Positions 25,022-32,789 of a stretch of 64,000 nt of DNA are shown piece after piece; position 1 is the stretch's first letter; every line of letters starts with the position of its first letter. The stretch covers positions 62,001 through 126,000 of the forward strand of contig DASSKK010000003.1 of NCBI GenBank assembly GCA_035690495.1. Direction: 5' to 3'. A program made the position numbers and the translations under genes. The stretch is from DASSKK01 sp035690495 (GTDB lineage: Bacteria; Actinomycetota; Actinomycetes; Propionibacteriales; Nocardioidaceae). The notes under the pieces were generated by a model. It did not search any database and was not told the origin of the DNA. It saw nothing but the letters and a program-made list of their open reading frames with translations.

Positions 25022-26500
25022 CTGACCACCTTCAGAGAGCTCGGGGTTCTCCCCGAGATCGCCGGCGCCCTCGAGCGCACCGGCATCACCACACCGTTCC
25101 CCATCCAGGAGCTGACGCTCGCGGTCGCCCTGATGGGCACCGACCTCATCGGCCAGGCTCGCACCGGCACCGGCAAGACGCTGGCATTCGGCATCCCGGT
25201 CCTGCAGCGCACCGTGGCCCCGCACGACCCCGACTACGAGGAGCTCGTCTCGCCGGGCAAGCCGCAGGCACTCGTCGTGGCACCGACCCGCGAGCTCGCG
25301 CTGCAGGTGTCCGGCGACCTGGCGCTGGCCGGCGCCGAGCGGGGCACCCGGGTGCTGACGGTGTACGGCGGCGTCGGGTACGACGAGCAGCTGAACACGC
25401 TCGCGAAGGGCGTCGACGTGGTCGTCGGCACGCCCGGCCGGTTGCTCGACCTGGTCAACCGGCGCGCGCTCGACCTGTCGCACGTCAAGGTGCTCGTGCT
25501 CGACGAGGCCGACGAGATGCTCGACCTCGGCTTCCTGCCGGACGTGGAGCGGATCCTGGCCAAGACCCCGCCGTATCGCCAGACGATGCTGTTCTCGGCG
25601 ACCATGCCGGGCGCGATCGTGTCGCTGGCCCGCACCCACATGCGGCACCCGATGAACATCCGCGCGGAGTCGTCGTACGAGAACGCCACGGTCCCGGCCA
25701 CCGCGCAGTTCATCTACCAGGTGCACGACATGGACAAGCCCGAGATGCTTGCGCGCATCCTGCAGGCGGAGAACTCCGGCAAGACCATCGTGTTCACCCG
25801 CACCAAGCGGCAGGCGCAGCGGGTCGCCGAGGACATGACCGAGCGGGGCTTCGCGACCAGTCCGCTGCACGGGGACATGCAGCAGGTGTCGCGCGAGAAG
25901 GCGATGACTCGCTTCCGCGACGACAAGCTCAAGCTGCTGGTGGCCACCGACGTGGCCGCGCGCGGGATCGACGTGGAGAGCGTCACCCACGTGATCAACT
26001 ACTCCTGTCCCGAGGACGACAAGACCTACCTGCACCGCATCGGCCGGACCGGCCGCGCCGGGAACTCCGGCATCGCGGTGACGTTCGTCGACTGGGCGGA
26101 CGTCACCCGGTGGAAGGTGATCAACAAGACCCTCGACCTGCCCTTCGAGGAGGTGCCCGAGACCTACTCGACCTCCGAGCACTTCTTCCACGACATGGGC
26201 ATCGTTCCGGGGACCACGGGACGGATCAAGCCTCCCCGACCCGACTCCGACCGGCCGTCCGGCCGCGAGCGGGACCGCGGGTCGCGCGACGAGTCCGGCC
26301 CGGGCAGGTCGCGCTCCAGCCGCAATCGCAGCAGGAACCGCACGCGCGGCGGCAAACCGGTCGACCAGGACGCCCAGGGTGCCGGCACGTCCGACCAGAG
26401 CCCGTCCGGCGGCACCGAGCAGTCGGGACAGCCGGAGCGCAGCCGGACCCGGCGTCGCCGTCGCCGCAGCTCGGGATCCAAGCCCGCGACCACCAGCTGA
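25022..26500 (+). CDS. rhlE: DEAD-box RNA helicase with apparent CTG start
   Basis: 492 residues if started at CTG 25022. The Q motif GITTPFPIQELT is at about residues 20-30, motif I ARTGTGKT, Ia PTRELA, DEAD box LVLDEADEML, SAT motif FSATMPG, then HRIGRTGRAG, with a long basic Arg/Ser tail. No ATG, GTG or TTG exists in this frame between the stop at 24938 and the Q motif. The first ATG (25133) would delete the Q motif. AGG at 25012-25014 is 7 nt from the CTG. The family unwinds RNA in ribosome assembly and RNA decay. The position agrees with Rv3211 as recalled. Confidence 0.88.
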   Translation: MTTFRELGVLPEIAGALERTGITTPFPIQELTLAVALMGTDLIGQARTGTGKTLAFGIPVLQRTVAPHDPDYEELVSPGKPQALVVAPTRELALQVSGDLALAGAERGTRVLTVYGGVGYDEQLNTLAKGVDVVVGTPGRLLDLVNRRALDLSHVKVLVLDEADEMLDLGFLPDVERILAKTPPYRQTMLFSATMPGAIVSLARTHMRHPMNIRAESSYENATVPATAQFIYQVHDMDKPEMLARILQAENSGKTIVFTRTKRQAQRVAEDMTERGFATSPLHGDMQQVSREKAMTRFRDDKLKLLVATDVAARGIDVESVTHVINYSCPEDDKTYLHRIGRTGRAGNSGIAVTFVDWADVTRWKVINKTLDLPFEEVPETYSTSEHFFHDMGIVPGTTGRIKPPRPDSDRPSGRERDRGSRDESGPGRSRSSRNRSRNRTRGGKPVDQDAQGAGTSDQSPSGGTEQSGQPERSRTRRRRRRSSGSKPATTS

Positions 26501-26508
26501 GTAGGCGC

Positions 26509-27270
26509 ATGTCTGTCCGTACGGCGCTGGTGACCGGTCCGACGTCGGGGATCGGGCTGAGGTTCGCCCACCAGCTCGCGGCACGCGGCTTCGGCCTGGT
26601 GCTCGTCGCCCGTGGCGAAGACCGGCTGGCGGCGTTGGCCGCCGAGCTCACCGAGGAGTACGGCGTACCGGCCGAGGTGCTCGCGGCCGATCTCGGCGTC
26701 CGCACCGACCTGGCACGCGTCGAGGCGCGGCTGGCCGACACGTCATGGCCGGTGGACCTGGTGGTCAACAACGCCGGCTTCGGCCTGAAGCGGCGGTTCC
26801 TGGACAATGACGTCGAGGACGAGCAGGTGATGCTCGACGTGCTCGTGACGGCGGTGATGCGGCTGACGCACGCCGCCCTCGCTGCGATGGTCGCGCGGGG
26901 GTCGGGGGCGATCGTCAACGTGTCCAGCGTCGCGGGCTACCTGCCGCGCGGCAGCTACAGCGCAGCCAAGGCGTATGTGACCGCGCTCTCGGAGTGGGCT
27001 GACCTCACCTATCGGGAGCGCGGGGTGCAGGTGATGGCGCTGCTGCCCGGCTTCACGCACACCGACTTCCACGGTCGGATGTCCGTCGGCGACGGAACGG
27101 TGCCCGGGTGGATGTGGCTGGACGCGGACCGGCTGGTGACCGACGCCCTGGCCGACCTGGACCGGGGCCGGAGGATCTCGGTGCCGAGCAGGAGGTACAA
27201 GGTGCTGGCCACGCTGGCGCGGGCCACACCGTCGGCCCTGCAGGCGCGTTTCCAGACGCTCGGCCGCTAG
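26509..27270 (+). CDS. Short-chain dehydrogenase/reductase
   Basis: 253 residues. The cofactor loop TGPTSGIGLRFA sits at the N-terminus, with VVNNAGFG, and the catalytic block has Ser in VNVSSVAGY with Tyr-x3-Lys in YSAAKAY. The loop R/arginine residues after beta-2 (LVARGEDRLAAL) favour NADP. The substrate is unknown. It begins 8 nt after the rhlE stop, so it is probably co-transcribed. Confidence 0.88.
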   Translation: MSVRTALVTGPTSGIGLRFAHQLAARGFGLVLVARGEDRLAALAAELTEEYGVPAEVLAADLGVRTDLARVEARLADTSWPVDLVVNNAGFGLKRRFLDNDVEDEQVMLDVLVTAVMRLTHAALAAMVARGSGAIVNVSSVAGYLPRGSYSAAKAYVTALSEWADLTYRERGVQVMALLPGFTHTDFHGRMSVGDGTVPGWMWLDADRLVTDALADLDRGRRISVPSRRYKVLATLARATPSALQARFQTLGR

Positions 27271-27289
27271 CCCGCAGGGCCGTGGGGGG

Positions 27290-28174
27290 TCACCGGCCGA
27301 CGACGATCCCTGGGGTCGAGCGTCCCGCGGCGCGGGCGGCCTGGTCTGCCCGGTCGAGCAGCCGTTCGTACTCCTCGGCGGCGGTGGTGTCGCAGGCGAG
27401 CGGATGGCCCGCCTTCCCGGCGCCGTGGTAGTCGCTGGAGCCGGTGACCACCAGGTCCAGGTCGGCGGCGATCCGGCGCAGCCCGTCGCGCGCGGCCTGG
27501 TCATGGTCGAGATGGTCGACCTCCAGCCCGGCCAGCCCGGCGTCCCGGAGCGCCGCGAACCCTTCCGCGTCCAGGCCCCGGTGCCGGTGGCGTTTCGCCC
27601 AGGGGTGCGCGATGACGCTGACCCCGCCCGCCTCACGGACGGTGCCGATCATGGTGACCAGGTCGGCGGCGTAGCGGTCGACGTACGCCGGAGCCTGGGG
27701 GCCGAGGAACCGATCGAAGGCCTCCTCCCGGCTGGCGACCACGCGCTTGGCGACCAGCGCGTCGGCGACGTGCGGGCGGCCCATCGCGGCGGTGTCCTGT
27801 GACACGGCGCGTACGTCGGTGACGTCGACGTCGATGCCGAGGTCGCTCAGCCGGTGCAGGATGGCCGGTAGCCGCGAGTTGCGGCCGTCCAGGATCCGGG
27901 CCAGCTCGTCGGTGAGAGGCGGGTACGCCGGGTCGGGCAGGTAGGCGAGCAGGTGCACCCCGTCCCCGTGGAAGCGGCAGCTGACCTCGATCCCGCGGAC
28001 CAGGGTGATCGCCGTGCGCGCGGCGACGTCGGCAGCCGCCTTCCAACCTTCGGTGGTGTCATGGTCGGTGAGCCCGAGCACGTCCACGTGTGCCTTGTGC
28101 GCACGACGTACCAGCGAGGCCGGAGAGTCGGTCCCGTCCGAGCGATCGGAATGGGTGTGGAGGTCGATGCGCAC
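27290..28174 (-). CDS. PHP-domain phosphoesterase
   Basis: 294 residues from the GTG at 28174. The PHP metal motifs are visible: IDLHTHSDRSDG at the N-terminus, LTDHDT (about 37), EVSCRFHGDGVHLLAY, VIAHPWAKRH, and the late GSSDYHG. The family includes 3',5'-nucleotide phosphatases and nucleoside 5',3'-bisphosphate phosphatases; sequence alone does not decide which. The start is placed by the conserved RIDLHTH. It converges on the SDR gene with 19 nt between the ORFs. Confidence 0.85.
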   Translation of the reverse strand: MRIDLHTHSDRSDGTDSPASLVRRAHKAHVDVLGLTDHDTTEGWKAAADVAARTAITLVRGIEVSCRFHGDGVHLLAYLPDPAYPPLTDELARILDGRNSRLPAILHRLSDLGIDVDVTDVRAVSQDTAAMGRPHVADALVAKRVVASREEAFDRFLGPQAPAYVDRYAADLVTMIGTVREAGGVSVIAHPWAKRHRHRGLDAEGFAALRDAGLAGLEVDHLDHDQAARDGLRRIAADLDLVVTGSSDYHGAGKAGHPLACDTTAAEEYERLLDRADQAARAAGRSTPGIVVGR

Positions 28175-28193
28175 CCCTTGAACTCTATCGGGG

Positions 28194-28940
28194 TCACCAG
28201 GGGGGTGGGCTGCCTCCGAACGGCAGGTCGACGAGCTCCGGGCCGAGGGCGGCGACGTCGAGCAGCGTCCACTCCTCGCTGAGCAGCAGCGCCGCGGAGG
28301 GTGGGCGCAGCACCAGCCACAGCCACCGGCCGTGTGCCTCGCCGGCGAACACCGAGCGGTCGAAGTCCGTGCCGCTCTCGCTGGTCGACACCGACCAGAG
28401 CGCGCAGGGGTGTCCTTCGACGCGGACCTTCGCCTGCGGCGGGCCGTCGCCGATGTCGGCACCCGGGTCTGTGCGTGAGACGCCTGCGCAGCGCGCACCG
28501 AGTCCGACCCCGGGTTCCTCTGACACCACGCTCAGCTCCACTACGCCGTCCCGGTCGCTGGCGCCGGCGCACGTCACGAAGCTGGCGCGCGCGTCCTGGC
28601 CCGGGGCGGCCACGCATCCGAAGTCGGTGACCGCCCAGCCGGGGGTGAGCGGCCAGGGCAGCCAGGAGGCGATCGCCGAGGACCTGGACACGTGCTCGGC
28701 GAAGGCCTCGTAGCCGGCCTGCGCCGGCCGCCACAGCGGAGTGATCGGCCCGTGGTTCGAGCATCGCCAACGCGGGGCGTCCGATGCGTCTGCGGCGTGG
28801 CGTCGGTGGGCTGCCGGCGTCGTGCGGGCTTGGCTCGGCGGGCCGGCGACATCCGGCCCGGTTTCCGGGCCGGGGGCGGGAGCCGTGTCCGGGCCGGTGA
28901 CGGGAGCCGTGCACCTGGGACAACCCGCGACGAGCAGCAT
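28194..28940 (-). CDS. Actinobacterial protein with putative zinc ribbon
   Basis: 248 residues. An N-terminal CPRC pair and a second cysteine in WRCSNHGP around residue 60 could form a zinc ribbon. The rest (ITPLWRP ... WLPWPLTPGWAVTDFGCVA ... GTDFDRSVFAGEAHGRWLWLVLRP) resembles a conserved actinobacterial family that I recall as DUF6758. No catalytic motif. It lies 19 nt upstream of the PHP gene on the same strand, so the two probably form an operon. Confidence 0.65.
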   Translation of the reverse strand: MLLVAGCPRCTAPVTGPDTAPAPGPETGPDVAGPPSQARTTPAAHRRHAADASDAPRWRCSNHGPITPLWRPAQAGYEAFAEHVSRSSAIASWLPWPLTPGWAVTDFGCVAAPGQDARASFVTCAGASDRDGVVELSVVSEEPGVGLGARCAGVSRTDPGADIGDGPPQAKVRVEGHPCALWSVSTSESGTDFDRSVFAGEAHGRWLWLVLRPPSAALLLSEEWTLLDVAALGPELVDLPFGGSPPPW

Positions 28941-29011
28941 GCCTCACACCGTGGTGCGCCGACGGCACGACGTCAAGCAGCGCAGTGGTCGGGAGGCGGG
29001 GACAGCAAGCG

Positions 29012-29509
29012 GTGGCTACCGTGATCCGCGTGAGTGGAGCGCGGGTCGACTGCGTCGGCGCCATCGTGCGCGACGGACCGCCGCCGAACGGCAGGCTGCT
29101 GATGGTGCGCCGGGGACACGCCCCGTCGGTCGGGCTCTGGTCGATCCCCGGAGGGCGGGTCGAGCCAGGCGAGACCGACGGTGACGCCGTGGTGCGGGAA
29201 CTGCTGGAGGAGACCGGGGTCCGAGTCGTGGTGGGAGCGCTGGCCGGCGAGGTGGAGCGGCCGGGGCCCGACGGGACGACGTACGTGATCCGCGACTACC
29301 AGTGCGCACCCGAGTTACCCGCGGCTCGAGGGGGATCAACGCGCGGCTCGGGCACGAATTACCCGCGGGTCGACGGGGAGGCGGAGCTGCGGGCCGGTGA
29401 CGACGCCGCCGAGGCCGGGTGGTTCACCGACGCGCAGCTGCGCGACCTGCCGTGCGTGCCCGGGCTTCTCGACGCGCTGGCAGGCTGGGGCGTCGTCCCG
29501 GCCGTGTAG
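29012..29509 (+). CDS. Nudix hydrolase with an internal repeat insertion
   Basis: 165 residues from GTG 29012 (29021, 29030 and the frame start 28985 are alternatives). The Nudix box starts at SIPGGRVEPGETDGDA and continues RELLEETGV, with W in GLWSIPGG. Between YVIRDY and DDAAEAGWF about 30 residues are encoded by the paired direct repeat 29311-29378, a segment not expected in this family. The reading frame stays open, so the protein may still be active. The substrate is unknown (ADP-ribose/NTP-type). Its stop abuts the convergent phosphatase stop. Confidence 0.8.
   Translation: MATVIRVSGARVDCVGAIVRDGPPPNGRLLMVRRGHAPSVGLWSIPGGRVEPGETDGDAVVRELLEETGVRVVVGALAGEVERPGPDGTTYVIRDYQCAPELPAARGGSTRGSGTNYPRVDGEAELRAGDDAAEAGWFTDAQLRDLPCVPGLLDALAGWGVVPAV
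29311..29378. repeat. Paired 24-bp direct repeats inside the Nudix gene
   Basis: Two copies, 29311-29334 and 29355-29378 (period 44 bp). The left is CGAGTTACCCGCGGCTCGAG followed by GGGG, the right is CGAATTACCCGCGGGTCGAC followed by GGGG. They differ at three positions. The insertion is in frame and changes no stop codon. Confidence 0.85.
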
Positions 29510-30070
29510 TCAGGCGTTCCAGCTCACCACAGCCGGACTCTCGTGCTCCTGGCCGAGCACGCTGACTGTGGCGGTGTCCAGCACGAAGAACCGGCCCTCC
29601 GCAACCGGCTGCTCGATCCACCGTGCCGCGAGAGCCCGGAGGGCGTGCCCGTGCCCGAACACCAGCACGCGACCGTCGAGGCCGCGCACCTTGTCGACGA
29701 CCCGGTCGAGTCGCTCGGCGACCTGCTCGGCGGTCTCGCCGCCCGGGCAGGGATGGGTCCACACCGTCCAGCCGGGAACGGTCTGCCGGATCTGCGCGGT
29801 GGTGACGCCCTCGTACTCGCCGTACCCCCACTCGACCAGGTCGTCGTCGACCTCGGCCTCGGCGAAACCGGCCAGCTCGGCGGTACGCCGGGCGCGCTGG
29901 CGTGGGCTGGTCAGAACCCGCGCGAACGACGTACCCGAGAGCCGCTCGGCCAGCCTTCGCGCGACCGCAATGCCGCTGTCGGTCAACGGCAGGTCGGTGA
30001 CCGACGTGTGCTTGCCGTCGCGGCTCCACTCGGTCTCGCCGTGCCGCACCAGCCACATCTGCGTGTCCAC
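29510..30070 (-). CDS. Histidine phosphatase (phosphoglycerate-mutase-like)
   Basis: 186 residues. The RHG motif WLVRHGETEWS at the N-terminus supplies the phosphohistidine; the second histidine is in VFGHGHALRALA; SPRQRARRTAEL and the acidic EWGYGEYEG complete the family. The short length and GEYEG pattern fit phosphatases rather than glycolytic mutases. A mycobacterial neighbour is Rv3214/gpm2 (recalled), reported as an acid phosphatase. The stop at 29510 directly follows that of the convergent Nudix gene. Confidence 0.88.
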   Translation of the reverse strand: MDTQMWLVRHGETEWSRDGKHTSVTDLPLTDSGIAVARRLAERLSGTSFARVLTSPRQRARRTAELAGFAEAEVDDDLVEWGYGEYEGVTTAQIRQTVPGWTVWTHPCPGGETAEQVAERLDRVVDKVRGLDGRVLVFGHGHALRALAARWIEQPVAEGRFFVLDTATVSVLGQEHESPAVVSWNA

Positions 30071-30096
30071 CCCCGCAACCTACCGATGTCGGCGAG

Positions 30097-30600
30097 CTAC
30101 GGGGCCGGGGCCGGCCGCGCGGGCTGCTCGCCACCGCGCGCGTCCAGGTAGCTCTGCTTGGGAACCATCACCTTGCGGGTGAACGTGCACACCAGCGTCC
30201 CGTCCTGGTTGTAGCCGCGGGTCTGCACGGTCACGACTCCCCGGTCGTCCTTGGAGCGGCTCTCCCGCTTGTCGAGCACGGTCGTCTCGCCGTAGATCGT
30301 GTCGCCGTGGAAGGTCGGGGCCACGTGCTTGAGGGACTCGACCTCCAGGTTGGCGATCGCCTTGCCGGACACGTCGGGCACGCTCATCCCGAGCAGCAGC
30401 GAGTAGATGTAGTTGCCGACCACGACGTTCCTGCCGAACTGGGTGGTCTCGCCGGCGTAGTGCGCGTCCAGGTGCAGCGGGTGGTGGTTCATGGTGAGCA
30501 GGCAGAACAGGTGGTCGTCGTACTCGGTGACCGTCTTGCCGGGCCAGTGCTTGTACGTCGCGCCGACCTCGAACTCCTCGTAGCTGCGCCCGAACTGCAT
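30097..30600 (-). CDS. MaoC-like hydratase, candidate mesaconyl-CoA hydratase
   Basis: 167 residues, hot-dog fold. The motif MNHHPLHLDAHYAGET replaces the usual G-D-x-N-P-x-H hydratase motif, so the catalytic Asp is Asn here, while PxH is retained. The whole protein (FGRSYEEFEVGATYKHWPGKTVTEYDDHLFC in two stretches) closely resembles the Streptomyces protein beside ccr, as I recall (SCO6470). This suggests mesaconyl-CoA hydration in the ethylmalonyl-CoA pathway. Its ATG overlaps the DUF5302 stop by 1 nt. Function is inferred from family and from the other pathway-like genes nearby. Confidence 0.75.
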   Translation of the reverse strand: MQFGRSYEEFEVGATYKHWPGKTVTEYDDHLFCLLTMNHHPLHLDAHYAGETTQFGRNVVVGNYIYSLLLGMSVPDVSGKAIANLEVESLKHVAPTFHGDTIYGETTVLDKRESRSKDDRGVVTVQTRGYNQDGTLVCTFTRKVMVPKQSYLDARGGEQPARPAPAP

Positions 30601-30809
30601 CAGGAGCCGCCCCCGCCCGCCTTGCGGCGGTGCATCTTCGGCCCGGCCTGGCCGGCCACCTCCGGGCCATGTGCCTTGCCGCGCGAGCCGGGCGAGTCGT
30701 CGGGGTGGCGGTTGCCCTTCTTGCGGTCGAGAGCCTCGCGCATCTTGGCCTTGATGTCGTCGTTCGATGCCTCGCCAGGGTGCGCGGCATCCTCTGGTTG
30801 CTCAGCCAC
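30600..30809 (-). CDS. DUF5302 small protein
   Basis: 69 residues, highly charged: NDDIKAKMREALDRKKGNRHPDD, then a Gly/Lys-rich tail PKMHRRKAGGGGS. This is the short actinobacterial DUF5302 family, of unknown function. GAGGACAT precedes the ATG. The stop overlaps the MaoC start by 1 nt (TGATG), so translation is coupled. Confidence 0.8.
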   Translation of the reverse strand: MAEQPEDAAHPGEASNDDIKAKMREALDRKKGNRHPDDSPGSRGKAHGPEVAGQAGPKMHRRKAGGGGS

Positions 30810-30875
30810 ATGTCCTCCTCGAGATCGTGCCTCCAGCCTGACACGCCGCCCGCGGCCCGGTCGAGAGGTTTGTGC

Positions 30876-31919
30876 TCACTCCCAGATGGTCGGGATGCCG
30901 TGAGCCGCACCCTCGCCGAGGATCCGCCGCTCTCCCCCGGGCCACAGCCGCAGTGCCACCAGGAAGCTGTGGACGGCTTCGGGGGTACGCCGGAGCGGCT
31001 CCAGCATCAGGTGGGCGAACGGATGCTCCGCCGTCGCCGCCGAGCCGAGCTCCTCGATCCGCGCGGAGACGGCGGCCTGGTCCTCGCGGGACAGGTACTG
31101 CCACATCACCGAGTGCCACAGCACCGTGATGGTCTTGTCGGCCAGCTCCAGCGACCGCACGAAGGAGACCGCGTCGGTACGGCGTACTTCCGCACCCACG
31201 CGGGCGGCGACCTGCAGCGCACCACGCAGCCGCTCCAGGCGGGCGGTCTGGTCCGGCCACACGTACGCCGTCAACGTGAGCCGCCCCTCGGCTTGCGTCA
31301 CGTCGACCGGGTTCACGTCGCAGCCCACGCGCTCCACGATCTGCAGCTCCGGCCAGGCCCGGAGCGGCCGACCCTGCCAGGCACCCTCGAGCCGCACCGG
31401 GGAGTCCGGATCGCCGAAGACGCCTCCGGCGTCGTCGGTGTAGGCGTAGCGGTCCACCCGCAGGTTGAGCCCGCCGGAGGAGCCCATCTCGAACAGCCGC
31501 AGCGGATGCGCATGCTCCTCGCCGATCCGCAGCAGGCCGCCCATCAGCGCGCCGGAGCGGCCCACCTCGTTGGTCTGCGGCGCCCGGTCCAGCCACTCCC
31601 TCACGGCCTGCGGCTGCTCTGCCAGCAGCGCCCGGAACGCGGCCCAGCCGCCCTCGGGCTCCCAGCTGCCGCCCACGCTCGGGTAGTAGGCCGCCAGCTC
31701 GCCGGCGCGGCGCGACAGCACCAGCCGATGCACGCTGCCCATCATCCGCAGCGCGAGCGCCGACGGCCCGGGGTCGTCCTCGTGGCCGGCCAGCACCTCC
31801 CGGCTCAGCCCGCCCGCGGCGATGTCGTCGGCGACCCGGCCCACCAGCACGGCGTACATCGGCGACTCGAGACGCCTGCACGCTTCCGCCTGCCGCCGGA
31901 AGGCTTCGGCCATTTCCAT
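30876..31919 (-). CDS. DUF2332 protein
   Basis: 347 residues. The block FEMGSSGGLNLRVDRYAY with the Gly-rich loop resembles a Rossmann methyltransferase motif I and is typical of DUF2332; later VLWHSVMWQYLS fits the same family. No biochemical role is established. The start MEMAEAFRRQAEACRR is preceded by the tandem repeat 31933-31998, which separates it from the divergent lipoprotein gene. Confidence 0.82.
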   Translation of the reverse strand: MEMAEAFRRQAEACRRLESPMYAVLVGRVADDIAAGGLSREVLAGHEDDPGPSALALRMMGSVHRLVLSRRAGELAAYYPSVGGSWEPEGGWAAFRALLAEQPQAVREWLDRAPQTNEVGRSGALMGGLLRIGEEHAHPLRLFEMGSSGGLNLRVDRYAYTDDAGGVFGDPDSPVRLEGAWQGRPLRAWPELQIVERVGCDVNPVDVTQAEGRLTLTAYVWPDQTARLERLRGALQVAARVGAEVRRTDAVSFVRSLELADKTITVLWHSVMWQYLSREDQAAVSARIEELGSAATAEHPFAHLMLEPLRRTPEAVHSFLVALRLWPGGERRILGEGAAHGIPTIWE

Positions 31920-31932
31920 GACACGAGCCTAC

Positions 31933-31998
31933 GAATTATCCCCCGCCGCCCCGCGAATTCTCCCCCGCCGCCCCGCGAATTCTCCCCCGCCACCCCGC
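31933..31998. repeat. Three tandem 22-bp repeats between divergent genes
   Basis: Units at 31933-31954, 31955-31976 and 31977-31998, each GAATT(A/C) followed by TCCCCCGCC(G/A)CCCCGC. They occupy the gap between DUF2332 (minus) and the lipoprotein (plus), and so lie in both 5' regions. The C-rich core is shared with 6057-6128 and 11624-11669. Confidence 0.9.
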
Positions 31999-32021
31999 CC
32001 AAACGCTCTACCCTTTCAGGC

Positions 32022-32756
32022 GTGCCATCCACGGGGACAGTCCGCCGCCGACGCGTCGCGCTCACGCGCGGCCTCGGCGCGACGGCCATGCTCCTCGGCG
32101 TCCTCGTCGCGGGCAGCGGGTGCGCCTCGGTGCAGGAGAGCCTCAACCCGACCGTGCCGGTGCTGTCAGCCAGCGCGAGCCCGGCCGCGGCGAGCGGCAC
32201 GCCGAGCTCCTCCCCGTCGGACACCACGGCCCCCGCGAAGACGACCAAGACCGACAAGACCCACAAGAGCAGCACCCGTGCGTCGGCCGCACCCCGCCTC
32301 GGCGGTGAGGGGTACTCCTTCGCGCTGCCCAGTGGCTGGGCCGACGCCACCAGCCAGTTCAAGTCGCTGTCGCCGCTGATCGACGTCGCCGCCAAGGACA
32401 CCACCGGCACACCGGGCCGAGCCGGCAGCAACATCAACGTGATCGTGCGAGCGGTGCCCAAGTCGGCCTCCATCGACGACGGGGCCAAGACGTTCTACCA
32501 GCAGCTCAAGGCCCGGTCCAAGAGCGTGCGCCGCCTCCCCGACACGCAGGTGGCCGGCGCGCGGTCCCTGCACTTCGTCGGCATCGTCTCGGCGGTCAAC
32601 CTGGACATGCACGACGAGCAGTTCGACTTCATCCACGGGTCCCACCTGTACGTCGTGACGGTGACGTTCCCGCCCACCGCGAAGCCGTCGGCCCGCTCGC
32701 ACGTGGTCCACGCCCTCGTCGACTCGTGGAGCTGGCGCACTCCTCGGAGCCTGTAG
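32022..32756 (+). CDS. Putative lipoprotein
   Basis: 244 residues from the GTG at 32022. A basic start (RRRRVALTRG), a hydrophobic segment (LGATAMLLGVLVAGSG) and Cys in GSGCAS suggest a lipoprotein signal, though Gly at -3 is unusual. A Ser/Thr/Ala/Lys-rich linker of about 60 residues follows. The globular part is GYSFALPSGWADATSQF ... SLHFVGIV ... SHLYVVTVTFPP, resembling secreted actinobacterial domains of unknown function. The exact start is not well supported by a ribosome site. Confidence 0.7.
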   Translation: MPSTGTVRRRRVALTRGLGATAMLLGVLVAGSGCASVQESLNPTVPVLSASASPAAASGTPSSSPSDTTAPAKTTKTDKTHKSSTRASAAPRLGGEGYSFALPSGWADATSQFKSLSPLIDVAAKDTTGTPGRAGSNINVIVRAVPKSASIDDGAKTFYQQLKARSKSVRRLPDTQVAGARSLHFVGIVSAVNLDMHDEQFDFIHGSHLYVVTVTFPPTAKPSARSHVVHALVDSWSWRTPRSL

Positions 32757-32789
32757 ATCCGGGCCCCCAAGATCCCGGGCCCGGAGCCT

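Noticed and set aside
28741..28790. tRNA-like GGTTCGAGCATC segment near 28757
   Set aside because: No acceptor stem or cloverleaf could be built around it and it is inside a coding gene.
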